Assembly (NCBI RefSeq): GCF_019175285.1
Contig: NC_056530.1
Location: 8,583,283 to 8,647,282, forward strand
Direction of reading: 5' to 3'
Source of the DNA: Sceloporus undulatus
Taxonomy: Eukaryota; Chordata; Lepidosauria; Squamata; Phrynosomatidae
Length of the DNA: 64,000 nt
Shown: piece by piece, positions 55,246 to 64,000 of the stretch
Layout: each line of letters begins with the position of its first letter
How positions within the stretch are numbered: the first letter of the stretch is position 1
Translations under genes and position numbers: made by a program
Notes under the pieces: generated by a model
Database searches by the model: none
What the model was told of the DNA's origin: nothing
What the model saw: only the letters and a program-made list of their open reading frames with translations

Positions 55246-55409
55246 CAGGGACGTAGCCAGGATTTTAGGAAGGGGGGGGGGGGTCCAGACTATGTGCCAC
55301 CATTATAATGGGGCTTGGGCGCGGCAGCGCAGCAGCACACACCATTTTTCTCGTGGAAGGGGGGGGGTCTGGACCCCAAGAACCCCCCCTCCCCTTGGCT
55401 GCGTCCCTG
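55246..55409 (-). mobile_element. hAT-like short element, complete (right arm copy)
   Basis: CAGGGACGTAGCCAGGATTT at the start and GGCTGCGTCCCTG at the end, flanked by GGTTACT on both sides (55239-55245 and 55410-55416). Confidence 0.85.
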
Positions 55410-55841
55410 GGTTACTGGTAGGGATAAGAACAACCTGAACTGCTGCAGCTTTAAAGTGGGGAAAGTTGTACATGGTACATAGATGTAAGTTATGCACAAG
55501 AGCTCACAGGTTCTCTTCCAGAGTTGTGGGGCTCCATCAAAATGGAGCTATTGAGATGCTATGCTTCTGCAACAGCAGAGTTAGGCATAAAGTCTAGTGC
55601 AGGAAGAACCTGGAAGAAAGGCATCACATTATCTCCCATTATTTCCAGTGCCTCTCATTGGAAAGCTTTGAGTATTTCCTAACTCACAGGCCAGTTACTT
55701 TCATGTTGGGAGCTAACACAGACTATCTGTAGACCAGAGTTCTGCAAAAGTATATCTCTTCCTATCAAACTGAGGTTGTCTGGACACATCCTTGAAAGGG
55801 ATCAACATTGGTCCTTTTAAGAAGGTTCATCTGTTAGGCAG

Positions 55842-55844
<3 letters not shown>

Positions 55845-55876
<32 letters not shown>
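55845..55876. repeat. (CT)n microsatellite
   Basis: About 16 CT units. Confidence 0.95.
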
Positions 55877-55879
<3 letters not shown>

Positions 55880-55981
55880 TTTCTCATGATTACTGACTTG
55901 TCTGTGACGCTTAGGTCCCAAGTCTCATGTCTGGATCTGTAGTGGCAACGGAGGAGTATAGGAAAGTTTTTGTCATCTGTA

Positions 55982-56220
55982 CAGTGCGCCCGCGCCATAC
56001 GCGGCCTTGAGCATACGCGCTCAAGCCGCGGGGCGCGCGCAGGGCGGAAGGGGCGGCGCGTCCCATTCAGTTGAATGGGCGCATGCGCCCCGTGCGCGCC
56101 CACGCTGCCGCGTCGCTGTACACGAGCCCCATTGTTTCCAATGGGGCTCGAGCATAGGCGGAATTCACCTTACGCGGAGGGATCCGGAACAGATCCCCCG
56201 CGTAAGGCGAGGACGGACTG
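55982..56220 (-). mobile_element. Tigger-like CpG-rich MITE, complete
   Basis: It starts CAGTGCGCCCGCGCCATACG and ends GCGAGGACGGACTG, with TA on both sides (55980-55981 and 56221-56222). Arms mirror each other around GCGCGCCCACGCTGCCGCGT. CpGs are strikingly intact. Confidence 0.82.
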
Positions 56221-56224
56221 TATT

Positions 56225-56612
56225 CAGATGGTGTCTAGTGGGGATATTTATATGATACCATCAGTATCTTGATGCAGTGGCTCAGAGGGGAGTATAGTAT
56301 ACTAGAGATGACCATGTTCCAACCAAACAGATAAAAAGAGAAGTACATCCAGAAGGCAGTCCAAAATATTTATAGTCCTTGTTAGCATCAGGAGAAAGAA
56401 AAGAGTACAGTGGCCAATAGCCAAAACTCCAGAATCATGAAACCAATTTTGGTAGAGGTATTTTGAACTGCCCCAGTCGGGATGTCAAATGGTTTTCAGA
56501 CTGTAACAATGGCTCAGTTATATTTGGGAAAGGTTATATAGCTCAGTAGTGGCAGCCCTGTTGGTGAATTATGATGACATACATTGAATTCACATCATTT
56601 CAGCTCTTTTTT
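56225..56612. other. Intronic DNA, nothing recognised
   Basis: No gene or named repeat. Confidence 0.45.
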
Positions 56613-56857
56613 GGCCTGTTACAGGCCTGTTACAGACTGCCAAAATAAAGCTGCTTCGGGTCTCTTTGGAGGTATGCTATTTAAATGATGCATGGGTCCT
56701 AAGAGTCAGGAGATCGCGCCAAAGCCACACTCCATTCCTAAACACTGGAGTGCAGCTTTTGGTGCAGCTTCCGGATTCTTAGGATGCGTGCATCGTTTAA
56801 ATAGCATACCTCCAAAGAGACCCGAAGCAGCTTTATTTGGGCAGTCTGTAACAGGCC
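56613..56857. mobile_element. Harbinger-like fold-back MITE with doubled left end
   Basis: GGCCTGTTACA occurs twice in tandem (56613 and 56624) before the MITE body. The right end is GGGCAGTCTGTAACAGGCC. Flanks are TTT on both sides. The body is a near palindrome around ACACTCCATTCCTAAACACT. The doubled end is unique to this copy. Confidence 0.8.
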
Positions 56858-57555
56858 TTTGTTTTGTCATTGCAGAGGCCAGAATTCTATTCCAACTATG
56901 TAGTGATGAAAATCTCCTCAACCCATCTTATAAGAGCACAGCGTCCTCACAACCCTTTTTGTTGCGGGTCAGTGGAGACACATTCAGATATTTTACTGTA
57001 GCTGGACTTGCAGCAAGCATGTCATCTGCAGAGACATCCTGATAATCCGTGGAAGTCTCTGGAGATGCTTTTTGCAGCATGTCTAGCTACAGGGAAAAAG
57101 TGGATGTGTCCCCTTGCATCACCCTGCTTTATGACAAAATGGAAATGACTTTTGGATGGGAGGGCTGTGCTGCTTACAATGTGAGTTGTGGGATAGTATT
57201 GGGAGATGTAGCTGAGGATGCAGTATACATACCATCCAACCATCCAAAATTTTATTTATATCCTGCCTTTCTTCCAGACTGGGAAGATTATCACATGAGG
57301 CTGAAAAGCAGAATTTGCACAGAATAAAAGCATTTTGATTGGTACTTATCACACAACGTCACGTCTATCCTGCCGCTGCCTCCTTGCATTCAATCTGTTA
57401 CAGTTGTACACTTTGTCATTCATGGGCAAAACCTGTCAATAGGCCTCAATGTCACTGCTACTCCATGAGTGCCTTGGTGTGGTAGGTCCTGTGGGTTGAG
57501 TAGGTGGTGATTCTGCTCCTTTGCTTTCCCTCCTCCTCCTTTGCAGAGATCCTGG
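56858..57555. other. Intronic DNA, nothing recognised
   Basis: No gene. TTTTATTTATATCCTGCCTT near 57249 may be a reversed L2-type end. Confidence 0.4.
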
Positions 57556-57559
57556 CTAT

Positions 57560-58345
57560 CAACAACTTCCCCAAGGAGCTATTCACATGGTGAAAGTCAT
57601 CTGGGATGAATTCAGGTTGAATCCCTGTTGTTCACATGCACCCCAAAGCACCTGAATCAGTTTGGGGGGCTACCAAAAGGCCCACTTAACCTGGGAGAAT
57701 TGATACCAGGTTCACCCCCCCTCAAGTTTTTAAAAATGATTCACATCATTGGCAGTGTGAATAATGTTGCAAAGAGACCCAGATTAAACTCAGCATACCT
57801 TGACTATAGTTCAAACACATTTGCATTGCCAATTCCTCAGGGGGTGAGGCTGCTCCTGGCTGGCTTTACAAGGAGATGTTCCTCCTCTTTGGAGTTTATC
57901 ACAAAGGAGGAATTTCTCTTAATTTCGAATGAAAAGAAAGCGGGGCCAGAACACATTCACGTGAATTCGATAGTTCGGCGAATTTACGTGAATTTGAATT
58001 GCGTTCGAACTGGCTTCCCATTGCCCAAAAATAGCTTGCCATTGCCTGAAATTGCGTGTGGTAGTCTATCACACAATAACTTTAAACCCCAGGATTGTGT
58101 TTGGACTGACTTCCCATTGCCTGAAATTGCATGTGGTAGTCTATCACGCAGTAACGTGAAACCTCAGGATTGCGATCGGACTGACTTTCCATTTCCCAAA
58201 ATTGCATGTAGTAGTCTATCACACAATAACTTTAAACCCCAGGATTGCGTTTGGACTGACTTCCCATTGCTCGAAATTGCATGTGGTAGTCTGTCACGCA
58301 ATAAAGTGAAACCCCAGGATTGCGTTTGGATTGCCATGGATTATA
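57560..58345. repeat. Unclassified dispersed element containing a 75-bp minisatellite
   Basis: Segment 57893-57950 recurs in reverse at 36925-36985, so this is a dispersed element. A plus-strand frame stays open for 259 codons (57628-58407), but nothing in it resembles a known protein outside the repeats. Confidence 0.5.
58013..58330 (+). repeat. 75-bp tandem repeat, about four copies, in frame
   Basis: GTAGTCTATC or GTAGTCTGTC recurs at 58061, 58136, 58211 and 58286, exactly 75 bp apart. Units 1 and 3 share CACACAATAACTTTAAACCC; units 2 and 4 share CACGCARTAA-RGTGAAACC, giving a 150-bp higher-order pattern. 75 is a multiple of three and no stop occurs, so the frame reads 25-residue repeats of the type DFPLPEIACGSLSHNNFKPQ-DCVWT. 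Confidence 0.92.
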
Positions 58346-58545
58346 CTTCCAATTTCCCTTGTCTGATAAACTCCTTTCTCTTTCCCTCCCTCCACACTTG
58401 TTGCTAAGGGCTGGCTTCCTGGGAAGAAAGGGGCATCTCTTCCTGCCTCCGACTGTAGAAGCCGAGCCCAGGACCATCAATGGGGATTCCCTGCCCTGTC
58501 TCATGAAGGAGAAGAAGAAGAAGAAGAAATGTTTATTGACTAGCC

Positions 58546-58742
58546 CAGTGATGGAGAACCTTTTACAGACCCAGTGCCCAAACTGCAACCCGGACCCCAC
58601 TTATTTATTGCAAAGTGCCACGTCCCTCTGGCTTTCTAGTAAGAAACTCTGGCAAACTCTGTGCTAGGTGACAGCATGTGTGCCCACAGAGAGGGCTCTG
58701 AGTGCCACCTCTGGCACGCGTGCCATAGGTTCACCATCACTG
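58546..58742. mobile_element. hAT-like MITE with perfect 8-bp target duplication
   Basis: CAGTGATGGAGAACCTTTTA at the start and GCCATAGGTTCACCATCACTG-type end are inverted repeats. GACTAGCC flanks both sides exactly (58538-58545 and 58743-58750). 197 bp, no coding capacity. Confidence 0.92.
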
Positions 58743-58750
58743 GACTAGCC

Positions 58751-59880
58751 CTTAGGCCATTTCAAAACAACACAAAACAACACTAAAACAAGTAAAGCAC
58801 ACTATAAAATCCTATAAAAATCCTATAGCAATTAGAAAAGAGCTAAAACGTAATATCACAGAATCTGAAATGTATATAGAGTACTGTATGGATGTCATAT
58901 AAGTGTAAAACAATGTAAGTACATTAAAAGTACAGTACCTAAAAATGAGACATGGTTATAAAACTGATCATACAAATCTATACCTCAGGTTCAAGATACA
59001 AAAATGGGTAAAAAAAACAAAATAAAAATGAAAGTATTACAACATTAAGATGATAATACATAAAGTAATGAAAATGAACATGAAGCATCACACATCAGAA
59101 TTCTTCATCCCTTCTGCAATTTATCCCAATTGACCCCACATATCTAACTCTCAACTGTATAGCTTTACATAAAAACCGAGCTGCGATAATAGATATTTTT
59201 GAATCATGAAAAACTTGAAGAGATGTGGCTTGCTGCCATTTCCGTGTGAATAACAAAACTGGAATGCATGAGTGAGGTTATTTGCATCATTCCACTACAA
59301 AACTGATGTGCGAATGATCCCCAAACTGGCTGCTGCAGGTGAAGGTGCTTAGGGCCAACTTTGGGAGGTGCTTGGCTGCCAGGACTGTTTGCTTTGGGAA
59401 GGTGTTGGCAGCTGGGATCACTTGTCCTGTTGCTTTGTCCTGGAGTGTGAATGTCCAGCCTGGCCAAGCACTGAGTACACAGTAACCCAAAAGTGCCCCC
59501 CTCCCCAATTTGGCAGTGCAGGAACACAGATCGCACAAATGTGGTGGGGGAAAGTGTGATAAGAAATGATGCCATTAGTGGGATTGTTGTGGGACAACAG
59601 GCTGGTGTTATAATCTATTGGGACCTAACGTAGTTTACAGAAAGGGAGAAATGACAATAAAAACACATGTAGCATACAAATTTGAGATTGAAACAGTATT
59701 AAGCAACAGAAGAATTAAAACAATTTAAAATCTTACTGTGAAAAAAAATGTTAAAACTTGCAACATGAATCGCCTTTTCTTGTTAAAAATCACTTCCCAG
59801 AGGTTTTGATGGAAAATAAAGGCCTTGATTTGCTGCTGAAAAGGCAAAAAGGAGAAGCCATCCCAGGCTTCCGTAGGGAA
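58751..59880. other. Intronic DNA, nothing recognised
   Basis: A-rich tracts at 58760-59080, then more balanced sequence. No gene or named repeat. Confidence 0.45.
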
Positions 59881-59884
59881 GGAG

Positions 59885-60190
59885 TTCCCAACCTTCTGCA
59901 TTCCTACCAGCCATGACTCCGAAGCCGGTGAGAAAGAGAAAAGTGCCTCCTCCCCTGTAGGGATCTTAGAGCTTGGGCAGCCTCATATGGGAAGATACAA
60001 CCTGGGCCTGAGCTGTATAAGGCTTTATAAGTCATAACCAGCTCTTTGAATCGTGCCCAGAAACAGTCTGGCAGCCAGTGAAGCTGTTGCAATGAGGGAG
60101 CTGCATGTGCCTTGTAACCAGCACCCATTAGCAATCTTTGGACTAGCTGAAGTTTTGAAATACTCTTTGAAAAACAAAGGTACATAGAGT
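59885..60190 (-). mobile_element. L2 LINE ORF2 C-terminal fragment
   Basis: The minus strand reads SISKLQLVQRLLMGAGYKAH, LQQLHWLPDCFWARFKELVM and TYKALYSSGPGCIFPYEAAQ, the L2 C-terminus (compare 41358-41711). Confidence 0.85.
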
Positions 60191-60196
60191 GTAATA

Positions 60197-61036
60197 GTGT
60201 TGTTGTTAGTTGCCCTCGAGTTGGTTCCAATGCATGGCAACCCCATGGATGAGACATCCCCAAGAAATCCTATCCCCCACTGTCCTGCCCAGATCCTACA
60301 AGCCCTTGCCCACGACCCCCCTGATTGAGTCTATCTGTCTGGTTTGTGGTCTTTCTCTCTTTCTTCTACCCTCAACCTTTCCTAGAATTATTGTGTTTTT
60401 CTAGTGATCGGTGCCTTCTCATGATGTGGCCAAAGTACAATAGTCTCAACTTGATCATCTTTGCTCCCAACTTCCAAGGAGAATCCTGGTTTGATATGTT
60501 CTAGAACCCATTTGTTTGTCTGTTCATGGGATCCTAAGTCCTCTTCTCCAGCACCACATTTCGAATGAGTGGATTTTCTTTCTGTCTGCTTTCTTCATTA
60601 TCTAGCTCTCATATCCCTACATGGTAATTGGGAACACAATGGCCTGAACGATTCTAATGCTCAGTTGTATGTCTTTGCTCTTCAGTATCTTTTTCCATTC
60701 TTTCATAGCTGCCCTTTCCATTCCTAGTCTGCTTCTTATTTCTTGACTGCAGTCTCCATTCTGGTCCATGTTTGATCCTAGATATGGGAATTCTTTAACT
60801 ATTTCAATTTCTTCATTGTCTAGACTGAATTTATGTATTTCTTCTGTGGTCATTATTTTTGTTTTCTTTATGTTCAGCGTCAGACCTGCCTTTGCACTTT
60901 CATCTTTGACCTTCCTTATTCACTGTTCCAATTCCTGAATGTCTTCTGCTAATATTATTGTGTCGTCTGCATATCTTATGGTGTTAATGTTGCTTCTTTC
61001 TAACTTCGCTTCTCCTTTTTCTGATTCTAATTCTTG
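60197..61036 (-). mobile_element. BovB LINE, RT to 3' end, 0.84 kb
   Basis: It begins GTTGTTGTTAGTTGCCCTCG (the 3' tail in reverse). On the minus strand, from the upstream end, it includes IRYADDTIIL (the RT catalytic YADD, near 60960), EEIHKFSLDNEEIEIVKEFP, YLGSNMDQNGDCSQEIRSRL and later KPDSP-type C-terminal sequence. It is the longest BovB piece here and the best reference for those at 2.0 and 5.5 kb. The frame is broken in the C-terminal third. Confidence 0.92.
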
Positions 61037-61164
61037 GTGGGTTAAAGTAAGCCTTATAGTCTTGTTATGTTCTTATACCTGATGGCCAGTAATATATGGG
61101 AGACAAAGCCAACTCCTGGCGCAGTCCGGGTAAAAATCACCCAGCTACAGCCAAAAACCATATA

Positions 61165-61440
61165 CAGTGCACCTGCATCATACGCAGGCGCGCTATACGC
61201 GGATTTGAGCATATGCTTAAACTTGTGTAGAGCCGTGCAGGAGCATGCAGGGCACAAGGGGTGGCGCATCCCATTGGAATGAATGGGGTGCGAACCTATG
61301 GCATGTGCGCACCGCTGCGCTGCCACACCACCGCATGCACGAGCCCCATTCATTCCAATGGGGCTTGAGCATGCGTGGAATTCAGCTTACGCGGGGAGGG
61401 GGTCTGGAACGGATCCCTCGCGTAAGCCGAGGGCGTGCTG
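61165..61440 (-). mobile_element. Tigger-like CpG-rich MITE, complete
   Basis: It starts CAGTGCACCTGCATCATACG and ends CCGAGGGCGTGCTG with TA on both sides (61163-61164 and 61441-61442). The interior GAGCCCCATTCATTCCAATG and its mirror are shared with 55982-56220. At 276 bp it is the longest copy of the family here. Confidence 0.82.
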
Positions 61441-61611
61441 TACACAGCAGAGTATAGAAGCAACACCCCCCCTAAAGCTATTGGTATTGGCAGTTCACTG
61501 GCCACTTTTCACACTTAAAAGAAACAAATCACAGACATGTGATTCATCCAAAGTTCCTGGAGACCTTTATCTTCCGTTAAAACATATATACAATATAATA
61601 CAGCATACATA

Positions 61612-61695
61612 TCTCAGAGCCATTGGCAATCATCTTTGAGAACTGGAGAACAGGAGAGGTCCCAACAGACTGGAGGAGGGCAAATCTTTATAATC
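61612..61695 (+). mobile_element. CR1 LINE, short RT-region fragment
   Basis: A plus-strand frame reads IIFENWRTGEVPTDWRRANL, the CR1 RT segment before palm motif A. It runs into an (AT)n repeat at 61700. Confidence 0.7.
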
Positions 61696-61697
61696 AG

Positions 61698-61699
<2 letters not shown>

Positions 61700-61739
<40 letters not shown>
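61700..61739. repeat. (AT)n microsatellite
   Basis: About 20 AT units; a TG-rich stretch and (ACGC)n (61784-61803) follow. Confidence 0.95.
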
Positions 61740-61744
<5 letters not shown>

Positions 61745-62101
61745 TATTATCCAGCATATGTGTCTGTGTGTGTGTGTCTACACGCACGCACGCACGCACG
61801 CACATCTGTCTGACTCTGGTTCACAGCTCCAAACTCAGTCCACACACACAGCAATAAACCATACTCACTCACAACAGCAAAGCAGCTGCTGCCCCAGCCA
61901 TAGATCTCAACCAACCAACTATTCCAACAGTCTCAACTCCCAACTCTTACCTGTGAATCAAAATATTTTTTCTGTTGTTTAAAGACACGTCACACTAACA
62001 ATACCAGCCTTCTCTAACCCAACACTTCCCACGTGCATTGGACCCCAGGCTTCTCTAGCTAGCATGGTTGAGACAGGACATATAGTCTAACACACTTGGT
62101 G

Positions 62102-62126
62102 NNNNNNNNNNNNNNNNNNNNNNNNN
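62102..62126. other. Assembly gap, 25 N
   Basis: Exactly 25 N, directly before a CR1 3' end. Confidence 0.99.
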
Positions 62127-62310
62127 CTCACTACAGTCTCCGAGGAAGGAGTGTGTTCCACTGTCGAACAGCCCTTACTCTCAGGAAGTCCTCCTAATGT
62201 TGAGCTGGAACCTCTTTTCCTGGAGCTTGCATCCATTGGTCCTTATCTATTCTCTGGAGCAGCAGAAAACAAGCTTGCTCCTCCTCAATATGAACCCCTT
62301 CAAATATTTA
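62127..62310 (-). mobile_element. CR1 LINE 3' region fragment
   Basis: CTCCGAGGAAGGAGTGTGTT, CACTGTCGAACAGCCCTTAC and GAAAACAAGCTTGCTCC match the reversed CR1 3' region of 35041-35948. The extreme 3' end is lost in the gap. Confidence 0.88.
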
Positions 62311-62940
62311 AAATGAAATTTGTAAGATGTGATGATTTTAAAAAAAATGTTAAATGAATAACATTTTAATGTTTTTAATATATGTTTATATTTTGAAAAT
62401 GATTAAAAATTTAATTTGTTTAAAAAACGGGGAACTCTCTTTTCGCTCTGACTGCTCTCTCCACAGTCAGACTCCATCTCTTCAGCATTTTAAAGGGATA
62501 CAGGCAAAGGCTGCGGCCCTTTTGGGGAGCAGCCTTTACGGTGTCCCCAGGCCACACTCCCCAGACCCTCCTCATGATGCTCCTGTCTGGCACTGCATTT
62601 CGAAAGCTTGCCTGTTGGTATTTGTGTGCACACATTCATGTGCATTCACATCTAAATTGGGAAGCCAAAAGAGATCTTGGGCACTGCATGAAGGAAAAAA
62701 AGTTCAAAGCATCCTTTTACATGTCCCCTTTTCAGACATTACACTGAACAGGTAAACAGTTACGAAATCCTCAGTGGCTCTAAGAGCGTATGTATCACCA
62801 AGAAACAAGAAAGGGGACTACATTTATGAATATATGATTTTACATGCCTCCTTTCTTCCAATGAGCCCAAACCTGCAAAGAAGGCTTTCCTCCCTAGCAA
62901 AATAATGATCCCAGGCAGAGCAAACTGATGGAGCGACTGA
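62311..62940. other. Intronic DNA, nothing recognised
   Basis: No gene or named repeat. Confidence 0.45.
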
Positions 62941-62946
62941 TCCAAA

Positions 62947-63179
62947 GGCCTGTTACAGACTGCCAAAATAAAGCTGCTTTGGGTCTCTTTGGAGGTATGC
63001 TGTTTAAATGATGCATGCATCCGAAGAATCCGGAAGCTGCACCAAAGCTGCACTCCAGTGCTTAGGAATGGAATGTGGCTTTGGCGCAACCTCCGGACTC
63101 TTAGGACCCATGCATCATTTAAATAGCATACCTCCAAAGAGACCCAAAGCAGCTTTATTTTGGCAGTCTCTAACAGGCC
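62947..63179. mobile_element. Harbinger-like fold-back MITE, complete
   Basis: GGCCTGTTACAGACTGCC begins the element, and GGCAGTCTCTAACAGGCC ends it. Flanks are AAA on both sides. The arms mirror each other around a centre near 63060 (AAGCTGCACTCCAGTGCTTA). 233 bp, no coding capacity. Confidence 0.85.
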
Positions 63180-63275
63180 AAAGTTACCCAGGAAATTTCA
63201 TGAGTAGTTTAGACCTGCAGTTCTCAGTGCACTTTAGTCTTTATTTCAAAGAAGAACAAGATCTAAATCTAGTTG

Positions 63276-63492
63276 TTTGCTGTTGCTGTGTGCTTTCAAT
63301 TTCCGACTTACAGTGAACCTACCATGGGGTTTACTCTTCAGTGGAGGTTTTCCATTTCCATCCTCCGAGGCTGAGAAAGTGTGACTTGTCCAAGGTCACC
63401 CAGTGGGTTTCCATGGCTGAGCCAGGATTCAGACCCTGGTTTCGCAGTGTCCTAACCCAACACTCAAAACCACTTCGCCATGCTTGCTCTCT
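63276..63492 (-). repeat. Sauria-type SINE
   Basis: TTTGCTGTTGCTGTGTGCTT, TCCATCCTCCGAGGCTGAGA, GTCACCCAGTGGGTTTCCAT and CTCAAAACCACTTCGCCATG follow the reversed Sauria SINE from BovB-like tail to tRNA-like head. Confidence 0.85.
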
Positions 63493-63521
63493 AAGATCAG
63501 GTGCTAGTCCTGACTAGAGTA

Positions 63522-63707
63522 GAGTGTGCCCTCCCCAACCATGGTCTCACCAGCTGCAGATGTGAGTATCCACCCACAGAAAGCCCCATTGGTTTCAATG
63601 GCAGTAGGTGCATGTGGCCTTGGGGCAGTAACTGCCCACGCTCACAGTCTTTGCCATTTACAGGGGGGTCCAAAACAGAACCCCCACCAGAGAAAAAGGG
63701 CCCGCTG
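63522..63707 (-). mobile_element. Tigger-like MITE, diverged
   Basis: GAGTGTGCCCTCCCCAACCA at the start and AAAAAGGGCCCGCTG at the end, TA on both sides (63520-63521 and 63708-63709), with AAGCCCCATTGGTTTCAATG inside. It is related to, but clearly different from, the 55982 family. Confidence 0.6.
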
Positions 63708-63769
63708 TATCTACGAATCAAATTCATACAAATGCTGGTTTACTGAATTCTCATAGAGATAATGGGTCT

Positions 63770-64000
63770 TCTCTAGCAAATGCGTTTATATTCAAGCAGT
63801 GACAATGCTTGAAAAAATTACTACTTCTAAAATTCCCCAATGACATGGCCACTAGATATGCTGAGTAAGGGGCAAGATTTGGAAAGGTGACCGTGAAGGA
63901 ACTAGGTAAGATCCTCCAATGTAAAGGCATAGCATTAAATACCAAAGTCAGAATCATCTGTGACATAGTATTTCCCATTTCTATGTATGGTTGCAAAAGC
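63770..64000 (+). mobile_element. BovB LINE, RT C-terminal region, runs off the window
   Basis: The plus-strand frame near the end reads KVTVKELGKILQCKGIALNT and KVRIICDIVFPISMYGCKS, the BovB segment ending in the MYGCESW box seen at 2396. The rest lies beyond the window. Confidence 0.85.

Larger units (their letters stand above)
52956..55470 (-). repeat. Right arm of a 5.1-kb inverted duplication
   Basis: This is the mirror of 50324-52773 and about 65 bp longer, mainly because it keeps single bases missing from the left arm. It continues into unique sequence at 55471 (CATGGTACATAG), while the left arm begins abruptly at a 25-N gap. It is therefore the likelier genuine copy. No gene is visible in it. 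Confidence 0.95.
49393..64000 (+). other. FOXO6: FOXO6 intron 1, 5' part
   Basis: The intron begins GTACCCGG and runs off the window. No NSIRHNLSLH-type exon 2 is found on either strand up to 64000, so the intron is at least 14.6 kb as assembled. About 2.6 kb of that may be a false duplication (see 50324-52773). Confidence 0.85.

Noticed and set aside
58013-58330. CRISPR-like regular repeats
   Set aside because: Units are contiguous 75-bp tandem repeats without spacers, in vertebrate DNA.
57628-58407. 259-codon open frame as a possible gene
   Set aside because: Repetitive, part of a dispersed element, and without similarity outside the 25-residue repeats. Kept only as a minisatellite finding.

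Overview
The window comes from a reptile genome, almost certainly a squamate and probably an iguanian lizard; the species cannot be fixed from the sequence. Three things support this. The interspersed repeats mix CR1, L2, BovB (RTE) and L1 LINEs. There are tRNA-derived SINEs of the Sauria type whose 3' end matches BovB. There are many short fold-back DNA transposons (hAT-, Harbinger- and Tigger-like). No bacterial features, operons, tRNA/rRNA genes or CRISPR arrays are visible.

Only one host gene is recognised. Exon 1 of FOXO6 (48925-49392, plus strand) encodes residues 1-156 and ends at a phase-0 GT donor inside the forkhead domain, where FOXO genes normally split. It sits in a large CpG island (about 47.1-50.25 kb). 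A second GC-rich block at 46.2-46.7 kb carries three CRE-type sites, GC boxes and two CCAAT boxes, and may be an upstream promoter. FOXO6 intron 1 starts at 49393 and runs past the right edge; exon 2 is not in the window.

1-46 kb is intergenic and repeat-dominated: L2 at 0.4-0.8, 16.1 and 40.5-41.9 kb; BovB at 2.0-2.8, 5.5-6.3 and 6.5-6.8 kb; many 3'-truncated CR1 copies; an L1 cluster at 28.0-32.0 kb; and a CR1 endonuclease fragment at 38.1-39.4 kb that makes one of the longest open frames in the window but is not a host gene. About 20.9-28.6 kb is unusually error-rich: familiar SINE and CR1 copies there are riddled with small indels.

The intron part (50-64 kb) is dominated by a 5.1-kb near-palindrome (50324-55470). 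A 47-base junction duplicate and a 25-N gap at its left edge suggest that its left half is an assembly artefact. Beyond it lie Harbinger-, Tigger- and hAT-like elements, a 75-bp in-frame minisatellite at 58.0-58.3 kb, and BovB and L2 pieces. Eleven runs of N (10, 25, 72 or 100 bases) interrupt the sequence.
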